From positions 1,736,001 through 1,800,000 of the forward strand of contig JASBNA010000003.1 of assembly GCA_038087015.1 (NCBI GenBank): a stretch of DNA of 64,000 nucleotides. Direction: 5' to 3'. This DNA is from Cerrena zonata (Eukaryota; Basidiomycota; Agaricomycetes; Polyporales; Cerrenaceae). How positions within the stretch are numbered: position 1 is the stretch's first letter; every line of letters starts with the position of its first letter. A program made the translations under genes and the position numbers. A model generated the notes under the pieces. It made no database searches. It was not told the origin of the DNA and saw only the letters and a list, made by a program, of their open reading frames with translations. Shown here one piece after another: positions 35,740 through 48,484 of the stretch.

Positions 35740-36070
35740 ATGTATTTTCTGCGTTGTATATTTGATTTTTGCTTTGTGTATCATGGACATGTCATGGAAC
35801 CTATTATCCGCACAAGGTCTTAACGCCGCCTGTAAACATTTTGGTCCTAAATGGCCAATGCACAGTCTCCAAGTGAAATAAGTGGACTACGGTTGACTAC
35901 GGTTTGTTGAATAAGATGGTTTTACCAAGATCGGATGATCGAGTTGGCGAACTGTGGCAGTAGCGCAGTGTCAGTTGCCGCCGACCAACTCGGAACATTC
36001 TCCTCTTATACATAACCACCATCGTTTGCCCTGCGTGTATACACTCTCTCATGTTGACTCTTGTACGGGG

Positions 36071-37634
36071 ATGCGTCCCGTCATAACCCTCCTTCAACTA
36101 TGCATCTTTGCGAATGCCTGGTTTGCTCAGGGTCTTCTCATACCACAGGATCTCACTTTCACATCTGAGCTTGAATACGCATTGTCAAATCACTTCGCTT
36201 CCAACGACCCGCAGTCGATCTTCCGTCTCACTAAGACCGCCGAGTTCACTCATAACGATAATCCAAAGGGTTCTACATTCACGCCCACATACACCGGTGT
36301 CCGTGCCGTACCCACGACCATCTATCGACCTCGTTCAGTAAACTCTTTCCTTCATGCTCGTCTTCGTTCATTCAGACATTCGGAGAGCGAAACTATCGAG
36401 TGGGAGAGAGTGGAGACATTAGGACCCGATGTACAAGATCTCCACACTTTGACCCAGCTAGCCCGTATGAGCGGGAATGCGTATGCGCTGCCGGGTCAGA
36501 ATAATTGGTATGATGTAGACCTATCTTGGAACATAGTAAGTCCCTTTGGCAGCAAGATACTACTCGGATTGAATTTACATCCATGTCTAGAGTTTTCCAT
36601 TTGGATGGGAAGATGCTGCCAATGGCTTCCGAGGACATGTCTTCCTCTCGCCGGATAACTCTACCGTGATACTTAGTATCAAAGGCACAACCCTCCAGGG
36701 TCCTACTTCCAAGAAGGATAAATTCAATGACAATTTGCTCTTTTCTTGTTGCTGCGCTCGGGTCGATTTCTCCTGGATATTTAGCACAGTATGCGATTGT
36801 TATGCTAAACATTGGCGGTGTGATGACACCTGCTTGAGTGAAGCACTTATTGAGGATAGCTTGTTCTACAACGTCGGAGTGGTATGTGCTGCTTCAACCT
36901 CAAACATCCCAGTCTTTGTTGCTAACATAATGATGAAACGATTTAGAACTTGATCAATAACCTAACATCCATGTATCCCACATCCACCATTTGGCTCACA
37001 GGGCACTCCCTCGGAGGCGGTCTCGCTTCCCTTCTAGGTACAACATTTGGGTTCCCAGCAGTTGCATTCGAGGCCCCAGGTGAACGTCTAGCAGCTCAAC
37101 GTCTCCACTTACCCCTCCCCCCATCGGAACCAATATCATCATATTCACCTCCATCTACTCATCCAACGTCCTATACCCCATCATTTGCATCAGCTCCAGT
37201 CACTCATGTGTACCATAACGCCGACCCGATTCCTCAGGGTGCGTGTACAGGGCTCTACTCTCCTTGCAGTCAGGCCGGTTTCGCCTTGGAAACGAGGTGT
37301 CATTTAGGGAAGACGATCGTGTTCGATACAGTGGGTCAACTTGGATGGAAAGTCGATGTGTTAAAACATCCGATCAAGGAGGTGATCTTGAATGTATTGG
37401 AGAGGGAAGTACCCGAGTATGGATGGGATGGGTGGGGAAGAGAAGTCCCTTTGGCTATGTCTGAGGAAGATTGTGTGGTATGTACTCATCCTCTATTTCT
37501 ACCGTTTATTTTGCAAATGTGTTGTTTGCTCCGAGTTTACTGATTGATGGTCCCTGTAGGATTGTTACAAGTGGGAATTCGGTGATTATAAGGAGAAAAA
37601 GCTCCAGGACTCTGAATCTCACAACGGACCTTAA
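36071..37634 (+). CDS. ATG15: Vacuolar autophagic-body lipase ATG15
   Basis: Four exons (36071-36535, 36591-36881, 36947-37477, 37560-37634) give 453 residues. The N-terminal hydrophobic stretch (PVITLLQLCIFANAWFAQG) is the signal anchor that sends the enzyme through the multivesicular-body path to the vacuole. The class-3 lipase core follows: IKGTTLQGPTSKKDKFNDN, CCCARVDFSW, and the serine nucleophile elbow WLTGHSLGGGLASLLG (GxSxG). Then come AFEAPGERLAAQRLHLP and a THVYHNADPIP segment carrying the catalytic Asp and His candidates. The enzyme degrades autophagic bodies and lipid vesicles. Start chosen as the ATG that begins the hydrophobic anchor. It converges on the guanine deaminase gene with 143 nt between stops. 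Confidence 0.92.
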
Positions 37635-37777
37635 ATAATTGGAAATAGTATCTGTATTGGTGTATACATCGTCACTTGTAGTTCTATATGCGTGTACCAA
37701 CTAGAATGGATCTTGTAGAATACGACCTGTCCCTTTCCCTAAAACCTCCGTGTGTCACATGAAAATTAGTGCCATCC

Positions 37778-39679
37778 TCAATTGCGATATTCAACACCGC
37801 CGATCAACTTGCCCTTCACATAAACCCTCCTGATGTTCCTATCATCTCCACAAAACAAGAACCTCTCCAAAATGTCTTCTAAATCTGCCTCCTCGGTCTT
37901 GCCTCTCCCGTTCAACTCTTCATCCAGATCGAAACCTAGGACGTTCGGGTTCCCGTCATCACTACGAACGCTTACGACTAAGGCGTCGAATGATTTGTTA
38001 GGCGTTAGAGAACCAATGGTAGACGAGAGGTTGCAGAGGGATGCACCACCCAGAGTAGCGAGGTACAATAGAGTGGCTACTGGCAGTTGACGATCGGCGA
38101 ATGTCCCTACCAGAGAGGAAGCAGAGGGAGGAGAAGAGGTGGCAATCACTTTAGAACAGATACTGGCGTCCTGGATTGTCCTAAGAATAGACGGGGAGAA
38201 TCCACCCGAGACGTCTGTTCCCAACCCCACCTGCAAAAAATGACACCATCAAGGTTGAATATTTTTTTTCATCCGGAATGAAGAGATTGAGATTGACGGA
38301 CCTTGATACCTTTATCCAACCACGACCCAACTTTGGCACACCCACTCCTCAAATTGAAGTTGCTCGTCGGGCAATGGCTGACACCTGCTCCTCTCTGTTT
38401 GATCACCTCCAATTCGCTATCACTCAGATGGACACCATGAGCCAGGATGGTATTCTCTCTCAAAAGCCCAAACGCATCGTAAACATCTATATAGGTCGCA
38501 TCATCCCCTGTAAATCCAGGCAACGTCTTGGCCGGGAACAGAGACTTCGTGAACTCTATCTCGGATGCATTCTCCGAGATATGTGTCTGAATCGCCAGGT
38601 CTCTATCTTCCGCGGCGAGTTGACCAAGGGAACCCAGTAGTTCAGACGTACACGAGATAGCGAACCGTGGAGTAAGGATCGGATGGACAAGTGCATTCTC
38701 TTTCGAGTATGTTGGCGTCAGCGAACGTATGTATGACACGAGTTCGCGTGTTGCTGACACAGATTCTGCAGACGACGGTTCGACGTAATAATCCGGCGAG
38801 TTTCTGTCCATGTTACATTTCTGCAGATCCCCACAAATGTTTTTTTTTGGTGTTTCAACAATTCGTCATGTTTAGGTCTGGTTAGACATCGGAGGCTCAC
38901 CTACCCCGACGAAAGCACGTTGACCTGTCAAGTGACGTTATGGATTGTTGAGCATCGCATTCCGGAGGAATGATAGGGATAAACATACCAGAAGCATGTA
39001 TAATGTCGGCGAGGATCTTGGTAGACTCCAAATGAAGCGTACCATAGTAACAGCATGTCGTCGTCTGACAGCATCATGCAAATTACGAGATTTAGTTCCA
39101 GGTGGTCAGATATCGAGAATAGGAGAGTTTGGGGAGCTTACACCACAGTTGATGATTCTTCGGACCACAGAGGGGTATGCCTTCCGTGCAAAATTCACGT
39201 CTCGGAACCTGCTTTCCATGGGGAATGTGACCTCGGCTAGCCAGTCGAGCAGTTCATACTGTTGGCCTCTATCAGAACACTGGTCCCGAGTCAGTCATCA
39301 TTACTTTTTATGAACACAAAAAATAACACGAACCTCCCGATATTGAGCATTTGCGGAGCATGCTGTAGAGTACAACTTTCGGTACACTGGCCACGAAACA
39401 AACGTAATAAGATAAACACATGGTAAACTCACAGGTATGAGTGTCAATAAACCCCGGCATGAGGAACTCTCCGTCCTTGAGCTCAACAAGCTCGGCACCG
39501 GAGCCTACTTCAACGCCATGTTTAGACAAGGTATCCTGTAGGGCATGGCTCGGAACATTGTCTTCTATCCAGAGAATGATACCTGTGCTTTGCTCAACAG
39601 ATAAGAGTGCATGGGGCAACGCGCGGTAGGATGTCAAGGTCTCGGGGGTAATGAGACCACCATAAAACAACGTCGTCAT
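37778..39679 (-). CDS. Guanine deaminase
   Basis: Exons 39679-39434(5), 39362-39334, 39268-39142, 39064-38989, 38924-38905, 38820-38302 and 38230-37778. The enzyme turns guanine into xanthine in purine catabolism, using one zinc. Visible family motifs: MPGFIDTHT and HAPQMLNIG (first metal ligands, H-x-H); WLAEVTFPMESRF; TTTCCYYGTLH; THISENASEIEF (HxxE); ILAHGVHLSD; SHCPTSNFNL; and GLGTDVSGG with the catalytic Asp. The one problem is the first junction: the donor GTGAGT leaves one extra base relative to the CAG acceptor, so the frame across DTHT-HAPQ is off by one although both sides are conserved. This may be a base error, a non-standard splice or a real lesion. All other junctions fit. Confidence 0.82.
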
Positions 39680-41779
39680 GTTAAGTTTCAGAGAGTTTCA
39701 CACAGGAATCCTAATTGACTGTAAAAATAGGGTCAGTGGGTATGGAAGAGCGAGACAGTCGTCAGTCAGGGTTTCGACGTGCCTTGCTGCACTCGGTCGT
39801 CCGGGTCATGTCTATAAACGGGCGTCTGGATCAACTGCCGAGATGTTTTATCCGGATTAGGAAGTTGTTTAGGAATGACATTTGCTTGAGAGGGGACATG
39901 AATGTCGTTGTTTGACCAACGTCCACGGCCTGCATCGATTACAAGGCCGTTCAAGCTAGAAGGTGTCAGTGGAGAGCTCGTACCTATGGAAGCATGACTT
40001 TGCCTCGGTGAACAAGGCCAATGGTTCCACGAGAACATCAAGTCGGATATAGACGGGCCGTGGAAGCTGAATAGGGTGTGCTTTACAAGACACTCGACGT
40101 ATGGAACGATACAATCATCAGCACTACGCAACACCGATGAGCGTGGGCTGAGAGCGTACTGTATCATTCTGGAGATTCTTCTGTCAGGGTCAACGCCGCT
40201 TGTCTCTATAGCATGACATTTCTCAGGCTTGTCTATTCACAGAGGATCAGCGGAAGAAGACAATATTATTCGGACGTGGAGCTTATCACCAAGCCAGATA
40301 CTAGCTGGGTAGATGATACATCGACAGGGGGGCATATCATGCTAAGACATGTGGACTCATTCTTGCTGTCAATAGAATAGCTCAAAGGTAAGAGCAGGTA
40401 AGGTACATGAAGGGATTAAATCATAATAAATGATGGTGTTGGTGGGTTCCAGATTGTGATCTGAACCAATCTAAAGGATAAGAGCATTGATGAGTTGTTA
40501 CAACCGGTCACCGGTCATGCTGGTTGTGGGAAGTTGAATGGGGCAAAGCACCCTTGTTGATCCCAGACTAGGAAATATTGTCCGTCCTTATGTTGATGCG
40601 CTCACGTTGATGCTCCTGTCTGAGCAAGTCGCGTCCGGATGGTCCAGATTCGATGAACCGGGTTGGAATGTTTCTTTGGAAAGCTGGAGATATGATACTG
40701 TTTGTTATCCCCGAATGACGCGTAAAGACGCGTTGAGTTGCCGTCGCCGGTGACGAGAGCATTGGAGATAGATATGAAGTGGAGGGAAACGAGAATACTG
40801 TTCCTGGGATGCGCGTGAAAGTGGATGTCATTTTACTGTAGGCATCATGTATGCATCAACAGGGTGCATTAATATCGGCTAAGTGATAATTGGGTACAAT
40901 AGGTTCTAGTATGGCTGAACGCGTAGTTTGAATACACTTTCGGAATTTTTGCAGATGAAGAAGCAGAGAGATCAGGACCCGCGGTCTAACGGCTGCTTCT
41001 GAGATGCTCACGGTCGCGAGAAGGAGTTGCTGCATAAGACTGACAGGGAGAAAGGACGGGAGATATATAGGAAGATGGGATGATGGACGGTTGGAGTCGG
41101 ATATGCACGCGACTGGGAAGCAGGAGTCGATGATTGGCTCAAGAGAAGGACTTCCGATGACACCGCTTCAAGTCGGGGTTAAAAGGATGCAAAAGTAGGA
41201 AAACACAGGGATATGCAGGAGGAGGGTTGCACATGGCGTCGTCAGCTGTGGATGATTACGATGGGTCGCGAATATCTTGTCGCAGTAATTGGCGGGCGAT
41301 AGGGGCTGTGGTGACGTCTTGGAGCTAGCATTGCACCAAAGCAGGCGTGCCTTGTTCTGCAGGAGAAGACTGGAAGCAAGTGCACTGATTCATGAAGGTG
41401 TTAGACAGTGTTAGACTCGGGTTGAGCTTGTAGCAAGATAGCGGGGAAGGGAAGGGGAAGTGGATACCAAGCTTTTCAGGATAGGGACTCTGGTGGTGGC
41501 GGTCAAGCAGACTCCGACTCGACTCCTTCCCGCCGACTTCACATTCACATATTTCACATCCTATTTCACCCATCTATAAATCTCTCTCTCTTCCTTTCTT
41601 TCCTCTTCTTCCTACCACCTCCTGTCTCTTCGTTGCGCCAGGCGGTGTGGACGCGTCTTGTTCATCGATACCCTCACACTTTTGCACGACCTCTATTCTA
41701 GGTTGTCCCCTGTCGCAGTCACACCTCTCTTCAGGTCAAACTTGATCTCGCATCTCTAACCCTCTAGCTACAGGTCATC
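39680..41779. other. 2.1 kb intergenic, no supportable gene
   Basis: Contains open frames such as 39766-40167 (minus) and 40538-40753 (plus) without recognisable domains or splice partners. The stretch 41500-41760, rich in C/T with CTCTCTCTCTTCC-like runs, looks like the promoter and leader of the gene starting at 41780. Confidence 0.4.
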
Positions 41780-42673
41780 ATGCCTTCCTTGCGTCGAACG
41801 CTGTCTTCCCCCACTGTCCGATCTTCCCCATATTCCTATTCCTCTCCATCCTCATCTCTACTAACAAGGCAAGGCAGCCATGGCCCCCGCAGGTCTTCGG
41901 GTTCAGACACAATCCAGAGGAAAGTGTTGGCTGATATCGATTGGTGGAGAGTTGAGGAGAGTCAGAGGGAAGTGCGCGGTTTGCCTCCCCTCGCAAGACC
42001 GGCCGACGCGAACCACCAGAACGCCGACGCTGAACATGAATACGAATCTGAGACGGGATCTCTCTCGTCGGTCTCTATCATGACCGACGTTCCCTTATGG
42101 CAACCCGCCCCAGGTTCGGGAGGTGCAATGCATGAGAGTGAACTGAGTTTATTCTCCTCTGTTTTGAGCACTGAGACTGAGTCTGCCGTGAGCAATAGTC
42201 CTGAGGTTGGTATTTTTACTTTACACAACCCCGAACCATGTTCATATCATGAACCACATACAACGATCGCTGATGCCATCTTCATCTGCTAGTCCCTCTC
42301 CCCTCAGTTTGCCGCGCTATCCCTCTCGTCGCGCGTGAACGCACATCGGAGACTAGTATCGTCATCGGCATCGTCGATATCTTCTGTCGAGAGCACACCT
42401 ACGTCCCTTCTCTCACCCCTTGCCCATTTCTCTGATATGGGCTTTGGTGACATCGTCCCCCACGTTGAGGACGATGACGATGCAGCGTTCATCCCTTCCC
42501 TCCCTCGAGCAAGACGACGGACTGTTCCCTTAGGCCGCTGCGTCAGTTACTCTCAGGTTGAGGACCAGCTTTCGACAACGAAGAGTCGTACTTTCGATGA
42601 CCTCTTTGACGACGCGTTCAGTGACGAGTTCTTCGCTCAGACTAGAACCGAGGTGGAGGATCTTTTCCTCTAG
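41780..42673 (+). CDS. Conserved small unknown protein, Ser-rich with acidic C-terminus
   Basis: Two exons (41780-42205, 42308-42673) with phase-0 splicing give 263 residues. The N-terminus is Ser/Arg-rich (MPSLRRTLSSPTVRSSP). A conserved-looking block RKVLADIDWWRV follows near residue 50; I have the impression of this motif in other agaricomycete proteins of unknown function, but cannot verify it. The C-terminal half has Ser clusters that look phosphorylatable, then DDLFDDAFSDEFF. No transmembrane helices or signal peptide. Not recognised as any characterised family. Confidence 0.65.
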
Positions 42674-45600
42674 ATGACAAAACAACTTGGCGAGGCGGAC
42701 TCCAGGGGTGTATCCCCTCTACAAAAAACCGCGTTTCGACGCGTCGTTTTCGCCGCCTTCTACTTTTACGACCTTGAATGACCATTAGAAGCCTCATCCG
42801 CTCCCCCATCCATACGATTAGCATACACTGCTCACCGCACACACAAAGTTGGTATTCACTATCACCTCGCACGACTTCCCCATCATTTTCCACTGGCTTA
42901 ACATTCCGCTCTACCATCGTCTGACATCTAGGTTTCTTCATCGCCATCATCAGCTTCAACCACCACCATCCCCCTCAAGATCCGCCCAACTCAATGTTTA
43001 GGGCTCAAAACATTCCAACATCCATCACGCTTCCTTTTCCCACTATCGCCACGCATTCAGTGAATTAGTCACGCTACTCCGTTCAGGGTGTCTCTTGTTG
43101 TAACCATATACAACTTGGGAAGCGCACATCCTTTTACCTTGAAAGGTTGAAATTGTCTACCATTCTTGTGTCAATCTTCTGGTGTTCCAGTATCTCTTGC
43201 CGACCGTCTGTCTTCCCACATCATATGCATTCCCTCCTGATCTCCGCGCAGTCTCTTTAATTAGGACGTGCGGCGGATTATCTCAGTCTCATCATTTCTC
43301 TCGGGCCCCATCTTTGGCATTACATTTCCCCCTCTTGCCTTTTCACGAATTCTTTTACGATTCCAACAACCCCGACATTGCAATCCCTCGCCTCGTACCA
43401 GATCGCTTGAGTCACATACTTCCTCGGATGCGCTTTTAAAGTCAAGCTTCCATCATTGTGAAGCGGCGCATCTCGTACCAGGCAGGATTCGTGATTTCAT
43501 TACGAATGAAGCAACTCGGGTCGTTGAACGAAATTTACGGACTATTCTACACTTCCCCCTTAACATCTAGATAGTCCCTGCATTATTATCATTGTACGAT
43601 ATTTCTTTTACTCATCCCCCTTTCCTCTCACCATGTATGTTCCATCACCACCGTCGACCACCTCCTTCCCGCATCCTCTCCCCATTTGTACAGTTTGTGT
43701 TACAACTTCACATCTTTTACATCTTAACGTTTTTGCCATCTTTTACACTTCATCTAAATCACTTGTTTTATTACACACCTCTTGCATCCTTCTTCCTTCA
43801 CTTCCACTCTTCACTCGGCCCCGTTGACTCTTGGCATCTTTCCGATCCCCCTCCCAACTTTCCCCTCTTCCCCCCTCTTCACTCACACGCCTCCCGTTCC
43901 AGAAACAACTTGCATCAACGATTCACGAGTTTCGCGACGCGTATTACGGTTTTCACACATGACTCAGTAGCTGTTTTTACGACACTGTACGAACAGTTAC
44001 GACGTATTCACGTCTTCCCTCCCCGTCACATTTCCTTACTGTGATTTTTTACGTCGTTTTCTTGTACCATTACCAAAACTTTATCTTTCTTATTCCTTTT
44101 GGAAACTCTCTTGTCAAAACGTTCTACGCGGGGGCCTTGCAATAGTCTCTTGATCTCTATTTCCAACCTTCGAAACTTCCCAAACGTCGATTTCTCCCTT
44201 CCTCCCCCTTTTCCCTCTCACTCTCAAACATGGTGAAGAGGCTCCACCGTTGGACCTGTTGTCCTCTGTTGTACTCCGTGTAGATTCTTATACCCTTGCA
44301 CAAATCCCCACTTGTACAAATCACACACACATACAACCCCATTCGTCCCTTCTTGCTGTTGTTCTTTTAGTGTTGTAAAAAAAACAAATCCTCTTCACCC
44401 TTATCACTGTTCTGTTCCCCTCCCCCCTTAACCTTCCCTCGACCCTTGTACTTTTTTTGAAATCACCCGATCATGATTACGAGTAAACTTTAGACGATGC
44501 ATGATCATGACATTACATTTCTTTTCACTCGTAATGCGTGAAAGTGGAGCGTGTCGTAGCGGCGTGAATACGAAACCTATTTCAAACTCGCATACTATAT
44601 GATATAATCCGGTACGAATACACCGTTCTTGCCTCTCAGGATCTCGCCCCTTGTGGCCGTTAGGTCCCTTTGCAAAAACCCGTTGCTTACTTCCACTTCC
44701 ATCGGGCTTCTACACAAGGTATAATCCAAATCGAACACATGGGCTTCTAGATCCGTCTCACTCGTTAACAATAAAGACTGAGTATTGAATTCAAATGACG
44801 AGTTGTCCGTTACTGTTACCCTTTTCCTACATCCCGTTCTGGACCAACCCACGCCGTCAAACACCTCATGCGAGCTCCACAGTCAAACGTTGACATCGGA
44901 GGGTACGGACAAACTTGAAGCTAAGAAACCATAAAGGTTATCGGGTTCCCAAGATTTTCCTTTCATTTCCGTTCGTTGGGGGGAGCGTAGTAATGATTGT
45001 GTCCATTAGGAAAAAGTCGGACTAACGGCTAGAGACGAAAAGAGCTTGTTGTGGATGCAATCATATAAGATAATGTATTAACAATATATCACCGTTGTCA
45101 AAACAGAAATACTTCGAAAGAGAACATCTTTGGGAGGGTAAGGAAAAACCGGAGGATCTGAATGAATTTAGAAGAAGCATCACCACCCAAAAGAACCACC
45201 CAGACTAAATAAGGCTAAATCGAGCCAACAGTTCGACGCCTTTCGGTTTTGTGCAGATTCACGCGAAGTTTCGAAGTCGAGGAGTCCGTTCGGGGAAATT
45301 CTGACGGACGATATGGTCGAGACAGTTCGAAGCAGGGTGAAAGCCGTTGAGAGCATATGGAAGATGGAAGGCCCCCCTACGTCATCGAGAAGTCCGGGGA
45401 ATTGCAAAAAGAGAGTGCTTTGAAGTTACTATATTCGCCTAGGTGTCGTCGTTTTCGAATACGTGGCATTCTAGAGCTTGGAATCTCCAAGGTTATTAGG
45501 ATTTGAAACGTAGGCAACAAAATGATGCATGGTGCGCCTCGAGGGAAAATATATGTCGCCATCCCTTGAACACGTAGACGTATAACCTAGAACTTTGGGA

Positions 45601-46028
45601 TAGTTTGAACGCCGAAAGTCCAGATAACATCGATAAAAATCACCGCCTCCCCAACTGGTCATGAGTCCCTGGAAATATTTCCAAACACAGCACCATTCTA
45701 CTACCCTGGACCCTTCTTCTGCCAGCCCTACCATTACCGGCCGCCTGTCCGATGGATACGATGGATACGAGCGGTATCATCAATTTCGGAACTTGGAGTA
45801 GAACCTAGAAGGGGCGGTCCCCTGCTTCTCGTGGGCGTTGAGCACCAATTCAGGACGGGGAGGGTCACCCGATGGAATTAGGTTTGGGTATGACGCATTG
45901 TCGCGTTGTCGCTTGGTCGCACTGTTGCATGTGACGGGTACAGATGAGAGAGGGGAGGTAAGAGGTATATGGAGTATGGGCATAATCAAAAATACGAGAC
46001 AACGGTTGCATAGACGATCCAGACCTGG
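42674..46028. other. 3.35 kb without a supportable gene; strongly C/T-rich left half
   Basis: From about 42674 to 44590 the plus strand is dominated by C and T, with many CCTC, CTTCC and CACCT runs. The open frames there (for example 43592-44044) simply reflect that bias. The right half (44595-46028) is of mixed composition, with short minus-strand frames (44595-44864, 45471-45734) that I could not join into a convincing protein. The region may be a long 3' untranslated region plus intergenic DNA, or hide an unrecognised gene. Confidence 0.45.
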
Positions 46029-48039
46029 TTATCGAAGCATGCCAGCAATAGAAGTGGGTCCAGATACTTTGCTCCATGGTGATGGAGCGAGATGTCCGTA
46101 TCGTGGTTTGACAACAGGAATTTGGTAGTTATTTGGGGCATGGGATGAAGTTGGCCTAGATGTAGGTCTGGATAACGGTTGTACAGCTTGTGGTGCAGGG
46201 AAAGGTTTTAGTACTTGTGCCGGACGAGAGAGATGTGGTGGTTGAGCTGTTACTGGCTGCTGTCCTTGTCGTGTTTTCCATGCGATTCGGATGTTCGATG
46301 AACGTTCGAGTAACTGTGATGTAAAGTTAGGTTTAGGATAACAAAGTCAATATCTCAATAGGAGGGAGATGGACATAGATAAGGGGATATGCTTACTTGA
46401 TCCTTCTCGACACCATCAGCGATACTCTTGATAATATTGTCCACAACTGACTTATGGTTCCCATTCGGCTTATCATCCCTGAACCGCATCATCTTCCAGC
46501 ACTCATTTTCAGAGTCCCAATGAACCTCGACGATTCGGTCGTCTAGTTGTTCTCCGGATTGTTTCATCCTAGCAGATTGCAAGAAGAGCACCAAGATGGC
46601 CAAATTAAACGATACCAAGGTCAAAAACTCTATTTTCTCGTGACGTGAAAGTGTACTGACCGTTCCCATTCGTGATCGTCCACTTGAAGCACGTCATACA
46701 TCTCATATTGCGGGATACCAGTTCGGTCTCCGCAATAGGTATGCAGTTCAAACACCGGTTTAGCAAAGTAATCGGGGTCTCTGGGTCGTGCAGGTAATGA
46801 GGGGAAGCGCAGAACGAGCTTGAAGTCGATGGAGTTTTCTGAAGGCGGTTTCCACTTCAGACTAGAGTTCAGAAGTACTATGTTAGGACTCGTGTGACAA
46901 GAAACCAAGGAAATACATACATATTTCTGTCTGTGCCAGGAAGATATGGGGTGTTGACACTGGTGTAGATGAGTCCGTCATTTCCATGTTGGAGGTTCGG
47001 GATATCGACATTGAAGACATCTTCAACATGATAGGAGAGTTTGACAGGTTTCACTTTAATGCTAAAAGTCAAAGTCAACGAAGAAGGCAAGGTGATATAT
47101 ACAATAAGTACTCACTCAAAAGGAGCTGAAAGAGCCATATTCGGGTACTCCTTCATCATTTTCGAATACGGTTTGTAGAACCATTCTTGGAGATGCTAAC
47201 AAACCATAAACCATAAAAGGACAACAAACAATAAGCCTGGAGGGATAATAGGACAAAGATAAGGGAAGTACGCACACCATAACGCTTGTCAAGGGTCTTG
47301 CTCATGATATTCCTGTCGTCAACGACCAGACAATCAAATGCGAGGAACCGCAACGTTTCCTACATTCCAGAATCATGTTAACTGAGGGCACAGACATAGC
47401 AAAGGGGAGAGGACTGGACAAACTTGCTTCGTCTTCGGGTCGATGTCGATGACCAATTCCCCATCTACGAGTGTGTTGCGTAGAGGGTTTGCGGGGGTTT
47501 CATAGTGAGGGAAGAAAAGACCATTGAGTAGTCGGTATTGATTGTGGCGGTCAATCTGTACGATGTTAGTGAACCTGGTGCAGGTCTTGTAAGAGTTGTA
47601 TAGTAGACGTACGAGGTATACGGCTTGGTCTTTTGTGTCCCAGCTTGTGTGTACGAATAGCAGTACTCGGATCCCATCTGACTTCTCCACTACCCAGAAA
47701 CTGTACGTTCCGAACCGTTTGTAACCCAATACGCCACAAGCAAAACGAACGAAACACGTACTCTTGTGACTCCAACTTGATCAAGTCCTTCGAGCCAAAG
47801 CTCACGGGCTGACTGCCAGGGAACCTATATTACGCCACAAATGTTGAATTAGACTTCCCCTATTCATTATTGCGCTCGCCAAAGTGTAAAAAAGAAGTGC
47901 TTTGACCGACACGGACCTTTGATGTTCGAGACCGCAGAGTCTGGCGACGACATCCCTCAGCCAGAGTTCCTGCTCTCGTTGCTGGGGAGGATAACCTGGG
48001 ATGTCAGGTATTCGAGGAGTAGGGTCGGGAGTCCGGCAT
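46029..48039 (-). CDS. CEG1: mRNA-capping enzyme guanylyltransferase (start unresolved)
   Basis: Ten exons follow each other in frame, the last nine being 47824-47762, 47700-47613, 47555-47424, 47359-47276, 47195-47116, 47061-46921, 46861-46661, 46568-46397 and 46313-46029. The enzyme puts GMP on 5' ends of nascent Pol II transcripts in the nucleus. Motif I, with the lysine that carries GMP, is EKSDGIR (KxDG). Also seen: IDRHNQYRLLNG; LVDGELVIDI (motif III-like); LAFDCLVV; NDGLIYTSVNTPY (motif IV); LKWKPPSENSIDFKL (motif V); and MMRFRDDKPNGNH near the C-terminus. FPGSQPVSF precedes motif I as in yeast Ceg1. The first exon (ending 47917, ...LCGLEHQR) has no ATG in its frame; the ATG at 48039 is one base out of frame, so the start shown is provisional. 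It has no RNA triphosphatase domain, as usual in fungi. Confidence 0.88.
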
Positions 48040-48484
48040 GATAGTTTTGTGCGTGAAAGAGAGGTTGTACCTGGATTGCCGTCGCGCGGTGCGGGGTGTG
48101 TGTCACTTGATGATCGTGAGCAACTCGACCAGAGATATAACGGGTCCGCGTTCCAATCGAAAATTTCTCTTCTTGACTCGTGCAAAAAGCATGTATCGGA
48201 TGATAGGGCAAGATGGACGGAAACAGTATTATATCATCTTATGGGTTCCCGTAGGGTCAAGATGAGGCGATGCAGAATCGGACGTTTACCTTCCAGATAG
48301 TATCAAGATCAAGATCACAGCATTGTGCGTAGTACGAGGCGTTCCATGTGGTCTCGAGATGTATTTATTAGAATACATGTAGGGAATGGAGAAGACAAAA
48401 AGGAAACTCTTTTGTATTTGCAAAGCGAAGGGGGAAAAGGTACAAGGCAAAAGAAAACATAGCAGACAACAATAATACAATACA

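Noticed and set aside
39766..40167. 133-codon minus-strand ORF upstream of guanine deaminase
   Set aside because: No motif; the guanine deaminase start at 39679 is complete without it.
43592..44044. 150-codon plus-strand ORF rich in Pro, Leu, His and Phe
   Set aside because: Lies in the C/T-rich tract, where all plus frames are open by composition.
44595..45734. Minus-strand frames that might form an extra gene after CEG1
   Set aside because: I could not join them by plausible introns into anything conserved, and CEG1 already has its stop at 46029.
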